Shown here one piece after another: positions 25,849-35,370 of a DNA stretch of 64,000 bases. A program made the translations under genes and the position numbers. Every line of letters starts with the position of its first letter. The first letter of the stretch is position 1. Source of the stretch: a bacterium (GTDB lineage Bacteria; Armatimonadota; Fimbriimonadia; Fimbriimonadales; Fimbriimonadaceae); contig PNMZ01000002.1 in NCBI GenBank assembly GCA_013823945.1, positions 620,001 through 684,000 on the forward strand, read 5' to 3'. The notes under the pieces are model-generated. The model did not search any database. It was not told the DNA's origin and saw only the letters and a program-made list of their open reading frames with translations.

Positions 25849-28341
25849 GTGCCTGATCAGGATCCCATCATTCAAAGCGTTCCCATTGAAGAGGAACTCG
25901 CCAAAAGCTACGTGAATTACGCCATGAGCGTAATCATCTCACGTGCGCTCCCCGATGTCCGCGATGGTCTCAAGCCCGTGCAACGCCGCATCCTGTATGC
26001 GATGCGCCAGCTCAACCTCACCCAAGATTCGGGGTTTGCAAAGTGCGCCAAAGTCGCGGGATCAACCAGCGGTGATTTTCACCCCCACGGCGAACAAGTC
26101 ATCTACCCCACCCTCGTCCGAATGGCGCAACCGTTCAGCATGCGATACCCGTTGATCACTGGTCAAGGGAACTTCGGTTCGATTGATGGTGACCCACCTG
26201 CCGCCATGCGATACACCGAATGTCGCCTGGCACCCATCGCCATGGAACTCATGGAGGACTTGGAAAAAGATTCCGTCAACTGGATGCGGAACTACTCCAA
26301 TACCCTGGATGAGCCCATGTATCTCACCGGGAAGTTCCCCAACCTTCTTTGCAACGGCACCCAGGGAATCGCTGTCGGTATGGCGACCTCAATGCCACCG
26401 CACAACCTCACCGAAGTCTGCAACGCCATCCTCCACCGCATTGACAACGATGAATGCACCTTGGATGAGATCATGGAGCATCTACCTGCTCCTGATTTCC
26501 CAACATACGGCCTTATCATGGGCAAAAAAGGCTCCCGTGACGCCTACGAAACTGGCCGTGGCTCTGTCGTCATGCAAGCCAAAACCATGATCGAACCCAG
26601 CGACATGGGTAAATCGAAAATTGTCATCACCGAGCTCCCCTACCAGGTCAACAAAAAGACCCTGGTCGAGAACATCGCCAAGCTCGCGAAACTCAAAAAA
26701 TTTGATGGGATCACCGACGTTCAAGATTACTCTGACAAACGCGGAATGCGCATCGAAGTCGAACTCCGGCGCGACGTCAACCCCAACCGTGCCCTGAACT
26801 ATCTCCTCAAGCACACGTCCCTCCGTCATACATTCGGGTGCACCATGCTCAGCCTCATTGACGGTGCCCCTCGCGTTAGCCCGCTTCTCACAATCCTCGA
26901 TGAATACGTGGATCACCGCCGCGACATCATCATTCGGCGAACGCGGTATGAACTCTATCGCGCCCTCGAACGAGTTCATCAACTAGAAGGATTCCAAATC
27001 GCCCGGCGAAACCTAGACGCAATCATTGCGGCTATCCGAGCGAGTGCCGACCAAAACGCCGCCCTCCTTGCTCTCGTTCGCAACTTCGGAATGAGCCCCG
27101 CCCAGTCCCTGGCCGTTTTGGCAATGCAGCTTCGCCGGCTCACTCAGCTCGACCAACAACAGCTTGAAGCCGACTACAAAGCCGCTCTTTATAAGGTGCA
27201 GGATCTGATGAACATCCTCACCGACGACGAGCGGCTCCGCGCCATCCTGAAAGAAGAAATTGTCGCCATGCGCGACAAATACGGCGACGAACGAAGAACA
27301 AAAATTATCGCTCGTGAAGCCGGAGACTTCAGCGAAGAAGACCTCATTCCCGAAGAAGAGGCTATCGTCAGCATCTCTCGTGACGGATACATCAAACGGA
27401 TTTCCATCGACGCCTATCGCCAACAAAAGCGCGGCGGAAAGGGCCTTAAATCGGTAATGAAGCAAGACGACGAACCGGCTCACCTGTTCCAAGTCAATAC
27501 CCACCACTTTATCCTCTTCTTCACTGATCGAGGTCGGGTCTACAAACTCCGCACCTACGACATTCCAGAATCCAGCCGTTACAGCCGAGGAATGCCCGTC
27601 ATCAACTACATCGCAATTGAAAGTGATGAGCGAGTAACGGCTACCGTCAGCGTCAAAGACATCAAAGGCGAGGGCTTCCTCACCATGGTCACCAAATACG
27701 GTGAGGTCAAACGAACCCCCATGGATTCATTCGCAAACCTCAGGTCGAACGGTCTCCGCGCCTTCGATATTGAAGATGGTGATGAACTCGGATGGGTACT
27801 CGCTTCCGGCGGCAACAACGACATCATGATTGTCACCCACAACGGAATGTCTATCCGCTTCAACGAAAAAGACGCCACCTCGCGGTCTCGGGCCGCTGGT
27901 GGAGTCCGAGCAATGAGACTCAAAGGCGATGACTACATCGTAGGTGCAGACATCGCTCGCGAAGGAGCAAAAATGCTCGTCGTCGGTGAAAAAGGTTATG
28001 GCAAACGAACCGATCTCGATGAATACCGTATTCAAACCCGAGGAGGCTCCGGAATCCTAACGATGAACTGCACCGAGAAAACCGGTAGGGTCATTTCAGC
28101 GGAAATAGTTGACGAAAAAGACAAACTCGTCGTCCTCACCATCCTCGGGCAAGGAATTCGCATCAAAGTGAAAGATATCCGCGACGTCAAGCGAGTCGCA
28201 CAAGGGGTCAAGTTGATCAACTTGAAAGAAGGCGATAGCGTCGTCTCAATCGCCCGACTCATCGCCGATCCTGATGAAGGTGAAAACCCTCAGATGGAAG
28301 ATGACGACGATACCGTAGATCAACAAACCATCGAGGACTAA
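25849..28341 (+). CDS. gyrA: DNA gyrase subunit A
   Basis: Breakage-reunion subunit of DNA gyrase, which introduces negative supercoils. It has 830 residues. The N-terminal core includes SVIISRALPDVRDGLKPVQRRILYAM and the quinolone-determining region, and the active-site tyrosine lies in MRYTECRL. The C-terminal beta-pinwheel domain carries a GyrA box, QKRGGKG, which separates it from topoisomerase IV ParC. The tail is acidic. The start is GTG at 25849. gyrB is not adjacent. A strong terminator follows at once. Confidence 0.97.
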   Translation: MPDQDPIIQSVPIEEELAKSYVNYAMSVIISRALPDVRDGLKPVQRRILYAMRQLNLTQDSGFAKCAKVAGSTSGDFHPHGEQVIYPTLVRMAQPFSMRYPLITGQGNFGSIDGDPPAAMRYTECRLAPIAMELMEDLEKDSVNWMRNYSNTLDEPMYLTGKFPNLLCNGTQGIAVGMATSMPPHNLTEVCNAILHRIDNDECTLDEIMEHLPAPDFPTYGLIMGKKGSRDAYETGRGSVVMQAKTMIEPSDMGKSKIVITELPYQVNKKTLVENIAKLAKLKKFDGITDVQDYSDKRGMRIEVELRRDVNPNRALNYLLKHTSLRHTFGCTMLSLIDGAPRVSPLLTILDEYVDHRRDIIIRRTRYELYRALERVHQLEGFQIARRNLDAIIAAIRASADQNAALLALVRNFGMSPAQSLAVLAMQLRRLTQLDQQQLEADYKAALYKVQDLMNILTDDERLRAILKEEIVAMRDKYGDERRTKIIAREAGDFSEEDLIPEEEAIVSISRDGYIKRISIDAYRQQKRGGKGLKSVMKQDDEPAHLFQVNTHHFILFFTDRGRVYKLRTYDIPESSRYSRGMPVINYIAIESDERVTATVSVKDIKGEGFLTMVTKYGEVKRTPMDSFANLRSNGLRAFDIEDGDELGWVLASGGNNDIMIVTHNGMSIRFNEKDATSRSRAAGGVRAMRLKGDDYIVGADIAREGAKMLVVGEKGYGKRTDLDEYRIQTRGGSGILTMNCTEKTGRVISAEIVDEKDKLVVLTILGQGIRIKVKDIRDVKRVAQGVKLINLKEGDSVVSIARLIADPDEGENPQMEDDDDTVDQQTIED

Positions 28342-28348
28342 AGACAAA

Positions 28349-28380
28349 GAAAGCCCCTCAATCATAATTGAGGGGCTTTC
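28349..28380. terminator. Strong intrinsic terminator after gyrA
   Basis: A perfect 14-bp stem (GAAAGCCCCTCAAT / ATTGAGGGGCTTTC) with a 4-nt loop lies just after the gyrA stop. A-rich and T-rich ends make it potentially bidirectional. Confidence 0.9.
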
Positions 28381-28393
28381 CCATTAGAAAACC

Positions 28394-29596
28394 ATGCAAC
28401 CTCCCCAGGCTCCCGGTTACACACCCATGAACGCTCCGCAACCCCCGCGCGGACGATTCGACTGGGCGGTTTTTAGCGAATCCACAGACCTCATTAAAAC
28501 CAATACCCTCAATTTTGTTCTTGTTGCCCTCCTCGGATGGGTTGCCGCTTACGTCCTCCAGCAAATCTTTGCGATCCCCCAAGTTTTTGCATCACTAAGC
28601 AGTCAGAACCAGAGCGCCTCGATCGCCATGAGCATGATTTTCTCGACTCTCGGTCAGATCGTTTTCATCTCAATCTATTCGGTCATGCAAGCCGGGCTCA
28701 TGAAGCTTGGGCAAACTGCTGCCAGTCGCCAAATTCCCGATATTTCCGAAGCGTTCAAGGTCTTTCCCAAATTCTTCAATCTTTCCCTTGCCGGGCTTGC
28801 CCCATGGGTGATTTACCTTCCGATCAGTATCGTTATTGGACTCATTTTTGGGGTCAGCGTGATGGATACCTTCAGCCAGACCAACCCAAGTTTTGAAAAT
28901 ATGATGGGGCTCATCGCCGGAGCTGGGGTCGTCTATCTCATTTCACTCATCATTCTCGTTCTCTCGTTCCCCTTGTTCATCCTTGCAATTCCCGCTTTGG
29001 TGATCAAAGAGATCAGCATCGGAGATGCCATCCGCGAATCTGTAAATCTTGGAAAAGCTCATTACTTGAGTCTTCTCATGTATTCAATCGTCTCCGGACT
29101 TGTCACTTTCGCCGCAATGATGTGCTGCTGTGTCCCTGTCCTTATTGCCACCCCCTGGTTGACCGTGGCCTTACTTCTTGTCTACCGGGATCTCAGCATG
29201 ACACCCATCACAAAAGAAGGTCTCATCGCAGGAGGAAGTATCTATCCACGAGAGTACGGTGCGCAAATGCCCGGCAATTTTGTTGCCCCGAATCCCGGAA
29301 CAAGCTACGACCCAATGAATCCTCATTTGGGTTATCCCCATAACTCGCATCAATTTAGTTCGGATTCATCATCTCAAAATCAAGAACCTGATCGTCCAAA
29401 CGTGCCACCCCAAGAGCCTGCACCAATCGAACCGGATCGTCCGGCTTTTGACAATCCACCGGCTCCTGACAGCCCTAGCTCATTTGACCCCAGCCCCTCT
29501 GACTCAAGCCCTGCCGACTACGGATCATTCGACTCGGGATCGTCGGATTCCGGCGGCGGGGGAGGAGACGGCGGCGGTGGTGGCGGCTCCGACTAA
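28394..29596 (+). CDS. Membrane protein with Pro/Ser-rich and Gly/Asp-rich C-terminal tail
   Basis: A 400-residue protein with a Pro-rich cytosolic N-terminus, about five or six hydrophobic helices between residues 35 and 265 (for example LNFVLVALLGWVAAYVLQQIF), then roughly 130 residues of low-complexity sequence rich in Pro, Ser, Asp and finally Gly (SGGGGGDGGGGGGSD). The membrane part resembles DUF975-like or glycerophosphoryl-phosphodiesterase membrane domains only loosely. The Gly-rich ending is reminiscent of TPM-domain proteins. Function unknown. It starts 13 nt after the gyrA terminator. Confidence 0.65.
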   Translation: MQPPQAPGYTPMNAPQPPRGRFDWAVFSESTDLIKTNTLNFVLVALLGWVAAYVLQQIFAIPQVFASLSSQNQSASIAMSMIFSTLGQIVFISIYSVMQAGLMKLGQTAASRQIPDISEAFKVFPKFFNLSLAGLAPWVIYLPISIVIGLIFGVSVMDTFSQTNPSFENMMGLIAGAGVVYLISLIILVLSFPLFILAIPALVIKEISIGDAIRESVNLGKAHYLSLLMYSIVSGLVTFAAMMCCCVPVLIATPWLTVALLLVYRDLSMTPITKEGLIAGGSIYPREYGAQMPGNFVAPNPGTSYDPMNPHLGYPHNSHQFSSDSSSQNQEPDRPNVPPQEPAPIEPDRPAFDNPPAPDSPSSFDPSPSDSSPADYGSFDSGSSDSGGGGGDGGGGGGSD

Positions 29597-29670
29597 TCGA
29601 CTAGTCTTCACAAATTTAAAGGCGGGCCAAGCTCAACTGCTCGACCCGCACTTCCTAACTCACCCGACAA

Positions 29671-30795
29671 TCAGTCTTCGACGCGGAACGCAACGATCTC
29701 ATATCCTCTGCGCCCTTCTTCCAGACCGTAGTAATGCCGACTGGTTCGTGTCCGGCCCCACGGATCGCTAAACGAATGCTCAGCAACCACTGTTGCCCGA
29801 CCTCGATCCCGGCGAACTTCTCTTATCCGGTAATCGCGAGTCCTCGTGCCTTCAATCAAGTCCTTCATCAAGTCATAAAAGTCATCGCCATCCACATGGT
29901 AAGACGAATACCGATTTAACTCAATCCAAACTGATCCTCGCGTCGGAATCAACCGATCCAAGTACCGAACTTGACCCCGGCGAAAAGCATCATAGATGTC
30001 ATCAACGGTTTCATCAAGGTAACTCCGATCGTCCCGGTCATTCCAACTCCAGCCCCAATCATCGTTGTCGTTTCGGTGCTGCCATCGGTACGTTGAACCT
30101 GACCGCCACTCAAAGCTGAAATTGTCAAACCGCACCCGAACCGTTGTGATGTAGCCCGGCAAGTGGTGATAGTTGTACCAAGGGGAAGGTACGCAGTTGT
30201 TCGAGTAATTGAACTGATAATGCGGATACCAGTACGAATCATCCCGCCACTGCTGGTTGTAGTGGTAATAACCGTTGCGGTAACCAGGAATCTGGCGCGT
30301 GACTCGGTCTTCTCCATAAGCTTCACGAGTAGAACGGTTATCGCTTCTTACTACCGGCGGAGCTGGCAAATTCTGCGCTTCGCGGGTGCGAGAAATTTGA
30401 TTATTCGAACTTCCATAACCAACTTCTCCACTTCGAGATGGAGCCCCTTCCTGGCGTCCGTTGACCGGCGGTGCTGAATTCCCTTTGCCTAATCCCGAGC
30501 CTTGGCTGCCACTATTTCCTCGATCACGCCCCCCCGATGTTGAACCAGAATTCGATCCGCCATTGTTTCGACTCGGCGGAGAGGTTTGTCCACCACCCGA
30601 ACCCCCACTGGAACCTCCGCCACCCCGTACCGGTGGAGGTGGGGCTCCGCCCCCACTATTTCCACCGCCAGACCCGCCTCCGGATCCACCACCAGATCCA
30701 CCGCCACTTCCCTTACCAAGACCGGTTTGGGCTATCGAAGGCACCGATACGGCCATCAGCGCCACAACCATCAGGGGGACAATTTTTTTCATCAT
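29671..30795 (-). CDS. Secreted Gly-rich protein of unknown function
   Basis: A 374-residue protein with signal peptide (MKKIVPLMVVALMAVSVPSIAQ), then a long Gly/Ser-rich stretch with GSGGG units, Pro-rich and Arg/Asn-rich regions to about residue 150, an aromatic Tyr/Trp-rich region, and a compact C-terminal domain of about 100 residues that ends GYEIVAFRVED. The tail domain has a regular alpha-beta look but no recognised motif. It converges on the previous membrane protein, whose own end is Gly-rich; the similar composition may reflect a shared role at the cell surface. The family is not recognised. Confidence 0.6.
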   Translation of the reverse strand: MMKKIVPLMVVALMAVSVPSIAQTGLGKGSGGGSGGGSGGGSGGGNSGGGAPPPPVRGGGGSSGGSGGGQTSPPSRNNGGSNSGSTSGGRDRGNSGSQGSGLGKGNSAPPVNGRQEGAPSRSGEVGYGSSNNQISRTREAQNLPAPPVVRSDNRSTREAYGEDRVTRQIPGYRNGYYHYNQQWRDDSYWYPHYQFNYSNNCVPSPWYNYHHLPGYITTVRVRFDNFSFEWRSGSTYRWQHRNDNDDWGWSWNDRDDRSYLDETVDDIYDAFRRGQVRYLDRLIPTRGSVWIELNRYSSYHVDGDDFYDLMKDLIEGTRTRDYRIREVRRDRGRATVVAEHSFSDPWGRTRTSRHYYGLEEGRRGYEIVAFRVED

Positions 30796-30870
30796 CTGTT
30801 CCTCGTATTGTATATCTTAAGACGCGCCACACCAAACCGCGTTTCAACCAGTTTCAGGCGAAAAACGTGC

Positions 30871-31305
30871 TCACAGCCGTAATAGCCGAACGTATTCACC
30901 CTTCCGCATATACCGACGCACAACCTTGACCGCTTGGGCGTTCTCTCGTGTCTCAGACGCAAACTCCGTAGATTCCAAAAACACCGCAACACGCTTCGAT
31001 CCTGACACTTTCTCCGACAATCCCAAAAGCCGATTAACTTCCATTTCATCTTTCCGCAGAGCAGCGGAAAAAATCCCAATCTGCAACCACCCGTCCGCTA
31101 AACGCCCATCTTCAACGATCCAATCCGGAACGACCACTGCATCAAAATCCCCCATCGCAAATGCACATCGTGTCGCCCACAACCCGTTATTCGGATGGCA
31201 ATCCTCTTCGACTAATGACTCAAAAATCTCCCGCGCTTCCCCAAACTTACCTTCTCTAAAAAGCTCCAATCCCAAATCATATCTCCCCTTGACTGAACTC
31301 TCCAT
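30871..31305 (-). CDS. Small TPR-like protein
   Basis: A 144-residue soluble protein. The N-terminal GLELFREGKFGEAREIFES is a clear TPR-type helix pair, and further helical pairs follow, including LADGWLQIGIFSAAL. No signal peptide or catalytic motif is present. A TAGGAT box ends 7 nt before the ATG, consistent with leaderless transcription. It lies upstream of the Gly-rich secreted protein on the same strand and diverges from the EVE gene. Role unknown. Confidence 0.6.
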   Translation of the reverse strand: MESSVKGRYDLGLELFREGKFGEAREIFESLVEEDCHPNNGLWATRCAFAMGDFDAVVVPDWIVEDGRLADGWLQIGIFSAALRKDEMEVNRLLGLSEKVSGSKRVAVFLESTEFASETRENAQAVKVVRRYMRKGEYVRLLRL

Positions 31306-31312
31306 TTCCCAA

Positions 31313-31318
31313 ATCCTA
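31313..31318 (-). promoter_or_regulatory. Candidate -10 box of a leaderless TPR-like gene
   Basis: TAGGAT on the coding strand ends 7 nt before the ATG. The intervening TTGGGAA has no convincing ribosome-binding site. Confidence 0.38.
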
Positions 31319-31347
31319 CACTATCAAGTCAGGTAAACCCCCAACCG

Positions 31348-31815
31348 ATGCGCTATTGGTTGATGAAATCTGAACCCGACACCTACGGAATTGATGAACT
31401 CATCGCAAAATGCGGCCCTGACATTTGGGAAGGATGCCGAAACTACACTGTCCGCAACCACTTCCGCGATGATTTCAAACCGGGCGACCTTGCTTTTTTC
31501 TATCACTCCAACGCTACCCCGTCCGGCATCGCTGGCACCATGCGAATCACAAAGCCTGGTTACCCCGACCCCACCCAGTTCGATCCAAAATCCAAATACT
31601 ACGACCCAAAAGCACCCGTTGACAACCCCCGCTGGCTCGCACCTGACGTCGAATTCGTTGAGAAATTTGCCAGAGTGATCTCCCTCCAAGAACTTCGCGA
31701 GACACCAGGTCTCGAAGAAATGCATGTTCTCCGCAAGGGCCAACGACTTTCCGTTATGCCCGTAACCGAATCTGAGTGGAACATCATCATGAAACTCGCT
31801 TCAAAATACCAATAA
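31348..31815 (+). CDS. EVE-domain protein, thymocyte nuclear protein 1 type
   Basis: A 155-residue single-domain protein of the EVE family, related to PUA-like folds that bind modified nucleic-acid bases. Diagnostic pieces are YWLMKSEPDTY at the start, WEGCRNYTVRNH, the FYHSN segment and the PVTESEW ending. Bacterial members are linked to RNA modification or to recognition of modified DNA; no restriction genes are near here, so a housekeeping role is likelier. It is followed after 14 nt by glgA. A weak TAAACC box lies 8 nt before the ATG. Confidence 0.92.
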   Translation: MRYWLMKSEPDTYGIDELIAKCGPDIWEGCRNYTVRNHFRDDFKPGDLAFFYHSNATPSGIAGTMRITKPGYPDPTQFDPKSKYYDPKAPVDNPRWLAPDVEFVEKFARVISLQELRETPGLEEMHVLRKGQRLSVMPVTESEWNIIMKLASKYQ

Positions 31816-31829
31816 TCCCATCAGTCCGC

Positions 31830-33278
31830 ATGAAAATCCTCTTTATCACCGCCGAACTCGCCCCATTTGCCAAAGTGGGTGGACTTGCTGACGTCGCGGG
31901 CTCACTGCCCAAAGCTCTCCAAGATCAGGGCCACGAAATTATCATTTTCATGCCCGGCTACGGACTCCTCCTCGATTCCCCCCTAGCAACAACATCTCCC
32001 CGAATCGAGCCGTTCTATGTACGCGTCAACCACTACCGATTTGTCCCCGGAACGCTTTATGAATCTAAATTTGAAGACCTGACAATCTGGTCGGTCACCG
32101 GAGATGTCAATTTCCGCCGCGCCGTCACCAGCCCCGAGGTCTACTCGTTCCACCGCGACGACTACCTCTATTTTGCTCAAGCTGCTCTCGAAGCCTGCGA
32201 AGAATCCGGATGGATGCCCGATATCATCCATTGCCACGACTGGCATACGGGATTCCTCCCCCCCATCCTTCGCACGCTGCGGGGCGACAAATGGGAGAAC
32301 ATCCCCAGCGTATTCACAATCCACAATCTCGCTTACCAAGGCGAATTCGGCTTCGACACCCTCGACGCCGTCGGGCTTCCCCACGATCTCTATCATCCGG
32401 AGAAAGTCGAAGCATACGGAAGTGTCAACTTCCTCAAAGCCGGTACCGCATTCGCGGATCAAGTCAACACTGTCAGCCCCAACTACGCTCACGAAATTCA
32501 AACTCCGGATTTTGGTTGCCGACTCGACGGCCATATGCGCCACCTCCATGCTCACGGACGTCTTCACGGAATCCTGAATGGCATTGACCTAACCGTTTGG
32601 AATCCTGAAACTGACCCCACAATTCCTGGTCACTATTCGGCAACCGACCTGAGCGGAAAGTTGATCAACCGCGAAGCTTTGGTGGCTCGTGCTGATCTCA
32701 CTCCGGCCGAGAATCGCCCCATTTTTGGAATGGTCACCCGCCTCAGCAATCAAAAAGGATTCGACCTCCTCCTTGCCGCAGCTGATCGGCTCTTTGCATC
32801 CGGTGCCTCTCTCATCGTACAAGGGCTTGGTGACCCTTGGTCAGCCGGTGAACTCCGTCGTCTCGAATCTGAAAACCCGGGTCGCATGAAGTTCTTTGAA
32901 ATGTATGACGCGGATCTCGCCCAGCTTGTCTATGCGGGTTGTGACGCATTCCTTATGCCGAGTGCATTTGAACCTTGTGGCCTCGGTCAAATGTTCGCAA
33001 TGCGGTACGGCACCGTCCCCGTCGTCCGCCACACTGGCGGCCTCGCTGACACGGTTTTTGAAGATCATAACGGATTTGTCTTCCTCGACCAAACTGGCGA
33101 CGACTTCGCCTCCGCAATGGAACGAGCTGTCGCAACCTATCAAAATCCCGACATTTGGCAAACACTTCAACTAGCCGGAATGACCACCGACTTCGGTTGG
33201 GAAAAATCTGCCCTGGAATACACCAAACTCTACCAACTGGCAATTTCCGACCGCAAACAGACCCTTGCCCAAGTCTAA
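31830..33278 (+). CDS. glgA: Glycogen synthase GlgA (ADP-glucose type)
   Basis: Transfers glucose from ADP-glucose to growing alpha-1,4-glucan. The 482-residue GT5 enzyme opens MKILFITAELAPFAKVGGLADV, with the KVGGL ADP-glucose-binding lysine near residue 16. The C-terminal GT-B half contains VTRLSNQKGFDLL and the catalytic-region segment SAFEPCGLGQMFAMRYGTVP. The start is set at the ATG at 31830, which begins at the first strand; the frame extends upstream into the EVE gene. No other glycogen gene is adjacent. Confidence 0.96.
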   Translation: MKILFITAELAPFAKVGGLADVAGSLPKALQDQGHEIIIFMPGYGLLLDSPLATTSPRIEPFYVRVNHYRFVPGTLYESKFEDLTIWSVTGDVNFRRAVTSPEVYSFHRDDYLYFAQAALEACEESGWMPDIIHCHDWHTGFLPPILRTLRGDKWENIPSVFTIHNLAYQGEFGFDTLDAVGLPHDLYHPEKVEAYGSVNFLKAGTAFADQVNTVSPNYAHEIQTPDFGCRLDGHMRHLHAHGRLHGILNGIDLTVWNPETDPTIPGHYSATDLSGKLINREALVARADLTPAENRPIFGMVTRLSNQKGFDLLLAAADRLFASGASLIVQGLGDPWSAGELRRLESENPGRMKFFEMYDADLAQLVYAGCDAFLMPSAFEPCGLGQMFAMRYGTVPVVRHTGGLADTVFEDHNGFVFLDQTGDDFASAMERAVATYQNPDIWQTLQLAGMTTDFGWEKSALEYTKLYQLAISDRKQTLAQV

Positions 33279-33333
33279 TCACTTATAAAGCGTGGAGGGC
33301 ACTGGTGAAATTGGTATTCAGACACAGTTCGTC

Positions 33334-33354
33334 ATTCCGGGCGTGACCCGGAAT
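33334..33354. repeat. REP-like palindrome after glgA
   Basis: Perfect 8-bp arms ATTCCGGG and CCCGGAAT with a 5-nt centre, in the short gap between the convergent glgA and aspS genes. The sequence type (ATTCCGGG...CCCGGAAT) is a common dispersed extragenic palindrome in many bacterial genomes. It may also serve as a bidirectional 3' end. Confidence 0.55.
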
Positions 33355-33382
33355 CTGAGCCTGATACAAGCAAGCCGCAATC

Positions 33383-35203
33383 CTAATTTTTCTTCGGTTT
33401 CAGCATCAAACCCATTTCTGTCCACTGAGCCTCATCCACCGCCGAAGGAGCATCCATCAAAGGATCGTAACCATTACCCATTTTCGGGAACGCAATGACT
33501 TCGCGAATATTCTCCTCGCCCAAGAGCAGCATCACAAGCCGGTCAATCCCTGTCGCAATTCCACCGTGCGGCGGTGCACCAAGCTGGAACGCTTCTAAGA
33601 TGTGCCCAAACCGAACCTGCTGAGCCTCCTTTGAGACTCCGATCAAATCAAAAATCTGCGCCTGCAGTTCCGGTGAGTGAATCCGAATGGAACCACTTCC
33701 CCATTCATAGCCATTGCACACAATGTCGTAACAATCCGCCCGAACGCGCCCCGGATCAGTACTCATATGACCAATATCTTCGGCTTTTGGACTGGTGAAC
33801 GGGTGGTGACTCGGATCCCACCTCTGCTCATCTTCGTTCCACTCAACCAAAGGAAAGTCCACCACAAATCCAAATGCCAATTTTTTCGGATCACGCAAAC
33901 CTGTCTCAGTGCCTATTCGGAGCCGTAACCGAGACAAGGCTTCACAAGAAACCGACCAGCTATCCGCCACAAACAGAAGCAAATCGCCCACTTCCGCTCC
34001 TGAAAGTTCAACTAGAGCATCTACTTCCGCCGCGTTCAAGAACTTAGAAATTCCACCCTTAATCCGCTTACCGGATTCGAGCAAACGAGTGCCTTCGGCA
34101 TCCATCGCCGGGTCCACCAACGCAAAATTCGCCATCCCCTTTGCGCCGTACTGCTTCACCAAATCTTCCAATTCCGTGATTTGCTTCCGCGAAAGTTCTG
34201 CCCCGCCCGGATACCGAATTCCCCGCACGAACCCACCATTCGCAATCGTCGAAGCAAACACTCCAAACTCTGAATTCGCGACCACCGAACCTGCATCAAA
34301 AATTTCAAGGCCAAATCGCAAATCCGGCTTATCGTTCCCGTATAGCCGCATCGACTCCGCATGGGTCAGATAAGGAAAATCGCCAACTGGCTCAAACCCA
34401 AGGTCAAACTCCGCAATCAATTCATTGATCACAGATTTCGTCATTCCCTCAATCAAACCCAAAATGTCTTCTTGCCGAACAAAGCTCATTTCAAGGTCAA
34501 GCTGAGTGAATTCGGGCTGACGGTCTGCCCTTTGCGATTCATCGCGAAAGCATTTCGCAATCTGGTAATACCGTTCAACCCCACCCACCATCAAAAGTTG
34601 TTTATATTGCTGCGGCGACTGCGGCAAAGCATAAAACTCGCCTGGCTCCAACCGATAAGGCACCAAATAATCCCGCGCTCCTTCCGGAGTTGACTTCGTA
34701 ATGATCGGCGTTTCCACCTCCGTAAATCCTTGGTCATCCAAGTAGTTGCGAATCTTCTTCACACTCGCCGCCCGCAACTTAAGCTTCTTCTGCATGACCG
34801 GTCGCCGAAGGTCGAGATAGCGGTGCTTCACCCTAAGCTCCTCGTTGACCTTCTCCATCTGCTTCTCGTCGCTCACTGGGAAGGGCAAAGTCGCAGACTG
34901 ATTCAAAATCTCGAAACTCGAAACTGCAATTTCCACATCCCCCGTCGGCTGGCTCGCATTCCGGTTCTTCTCATCGCGCATCCGCACGATCCCCGTTACG
35001 CTCAAAACCGTCTCACTTCGAATCTCTGCCTTCGTGTTCTCAGGGAAGATCACCTGTGCCAGCCCTGTTCTGTCTCGTACATCAACAAAGAGAAGCCCCC
35101 CCAAGTCACGAACCTTATGCGCCCAGCCATTGATCGTCACTGTCTGACCAACATGATCGGCCCGCAATTCACCACAAAAAATCGTCCGCTGAGAGAAGCT
35201 CAT
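33383..35203 (-). CDS. aspS: Aspartyl-tRNA synthetase
   Basis: Charges tRNA(Asp), and possibly tRNA(Asn) if non-discriminating. The 606-residue class IIb enzyme is of bacterial type. The N-terminal OB-fold anticodon domain has INGWAHKVRDLGGLLFVDVRDR. Class II motif 2 follows with the FRDESQRADRQPEFTQLD stretch, then the bacterial insertion (GAD) domain, and motif 3 is GGIATGIDRLVMLL. All core motifs are intact. It is transcribed alone, convergent with glgA. Whether the organism needs GatCAB-dependent asparagine formation cannot be judged here. Confidence 0.97.
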   Translation of the reverse strand: MSFSQRTIFCGELRADHVGQTVTINGWAHKVRDLGGLLFVDVRDRTGLAQVIFPENTKAEIRSETVLSVTGIVRMRDEKNRNASQPTGDVEIAVSSFEILNQSATLPFPVSDEKQMEKVNEELRVKHRYLDLRRPVMQKKLKLRAASVKKIRNYLDDQGFTEVETPIITKSTPEGARDYLVPYRLEPGEFYALPQSPQQYKQLLMVGGVERYYQIAKCFRDESQRADRQPEFTQLDLEMSFVRQEDILGLIEGMTKSVINELIAEFDLGFEPVGDFPYLTHAESMRLYGNDKPDLRFGLEIFDAGSVVANSEFGVFASTIANGGFVRGIRYPGGAELSRKQITELEDLVKQYGAKGMANFALVDPAMDAEGTRLLESGKRIKGGISKFLNAAEVDALVELSGAEVGDLLLFVADSWSVSCEALSRLRLRIGTETGLRDPKKLAFGFVVDFPLVEWNEDEQRWDPSHHPFTSPKAEDIGHMSTDPGRVRADCYDIVCNGYEWGSGSIRIHSPELQAQIFDLIGVSKEAQQVRFGHILEAFQLGAPPHGGIATGIDRLVMLLLGEENIREVIAFPKMGNGYDPLMDAPSAVDEAQWTEMGLMLKPKKN

Positions 35204-35370
35204 TTGAGTTACAGAGAGTACCTGCCGCCCAAATAAGTCTCATTCACCTCCAACTAACCTATCTGTCCCGATTTCAATACGCTCTTTGGCTAAATCCTTT
35301 CGACTGGATTAGGTAATTCTTCTGATATTCAACCAAACCAGAATCTCCGATAAATTTGAGGAGAAGCACA

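Noticed and set aside
30489..30929. Plus-strand Pro-rich open frames opposite the Gly-rich secreted protein
   Set aside because: They are the complement of the GGN/TCN-rich coding region and have no independent start signals.
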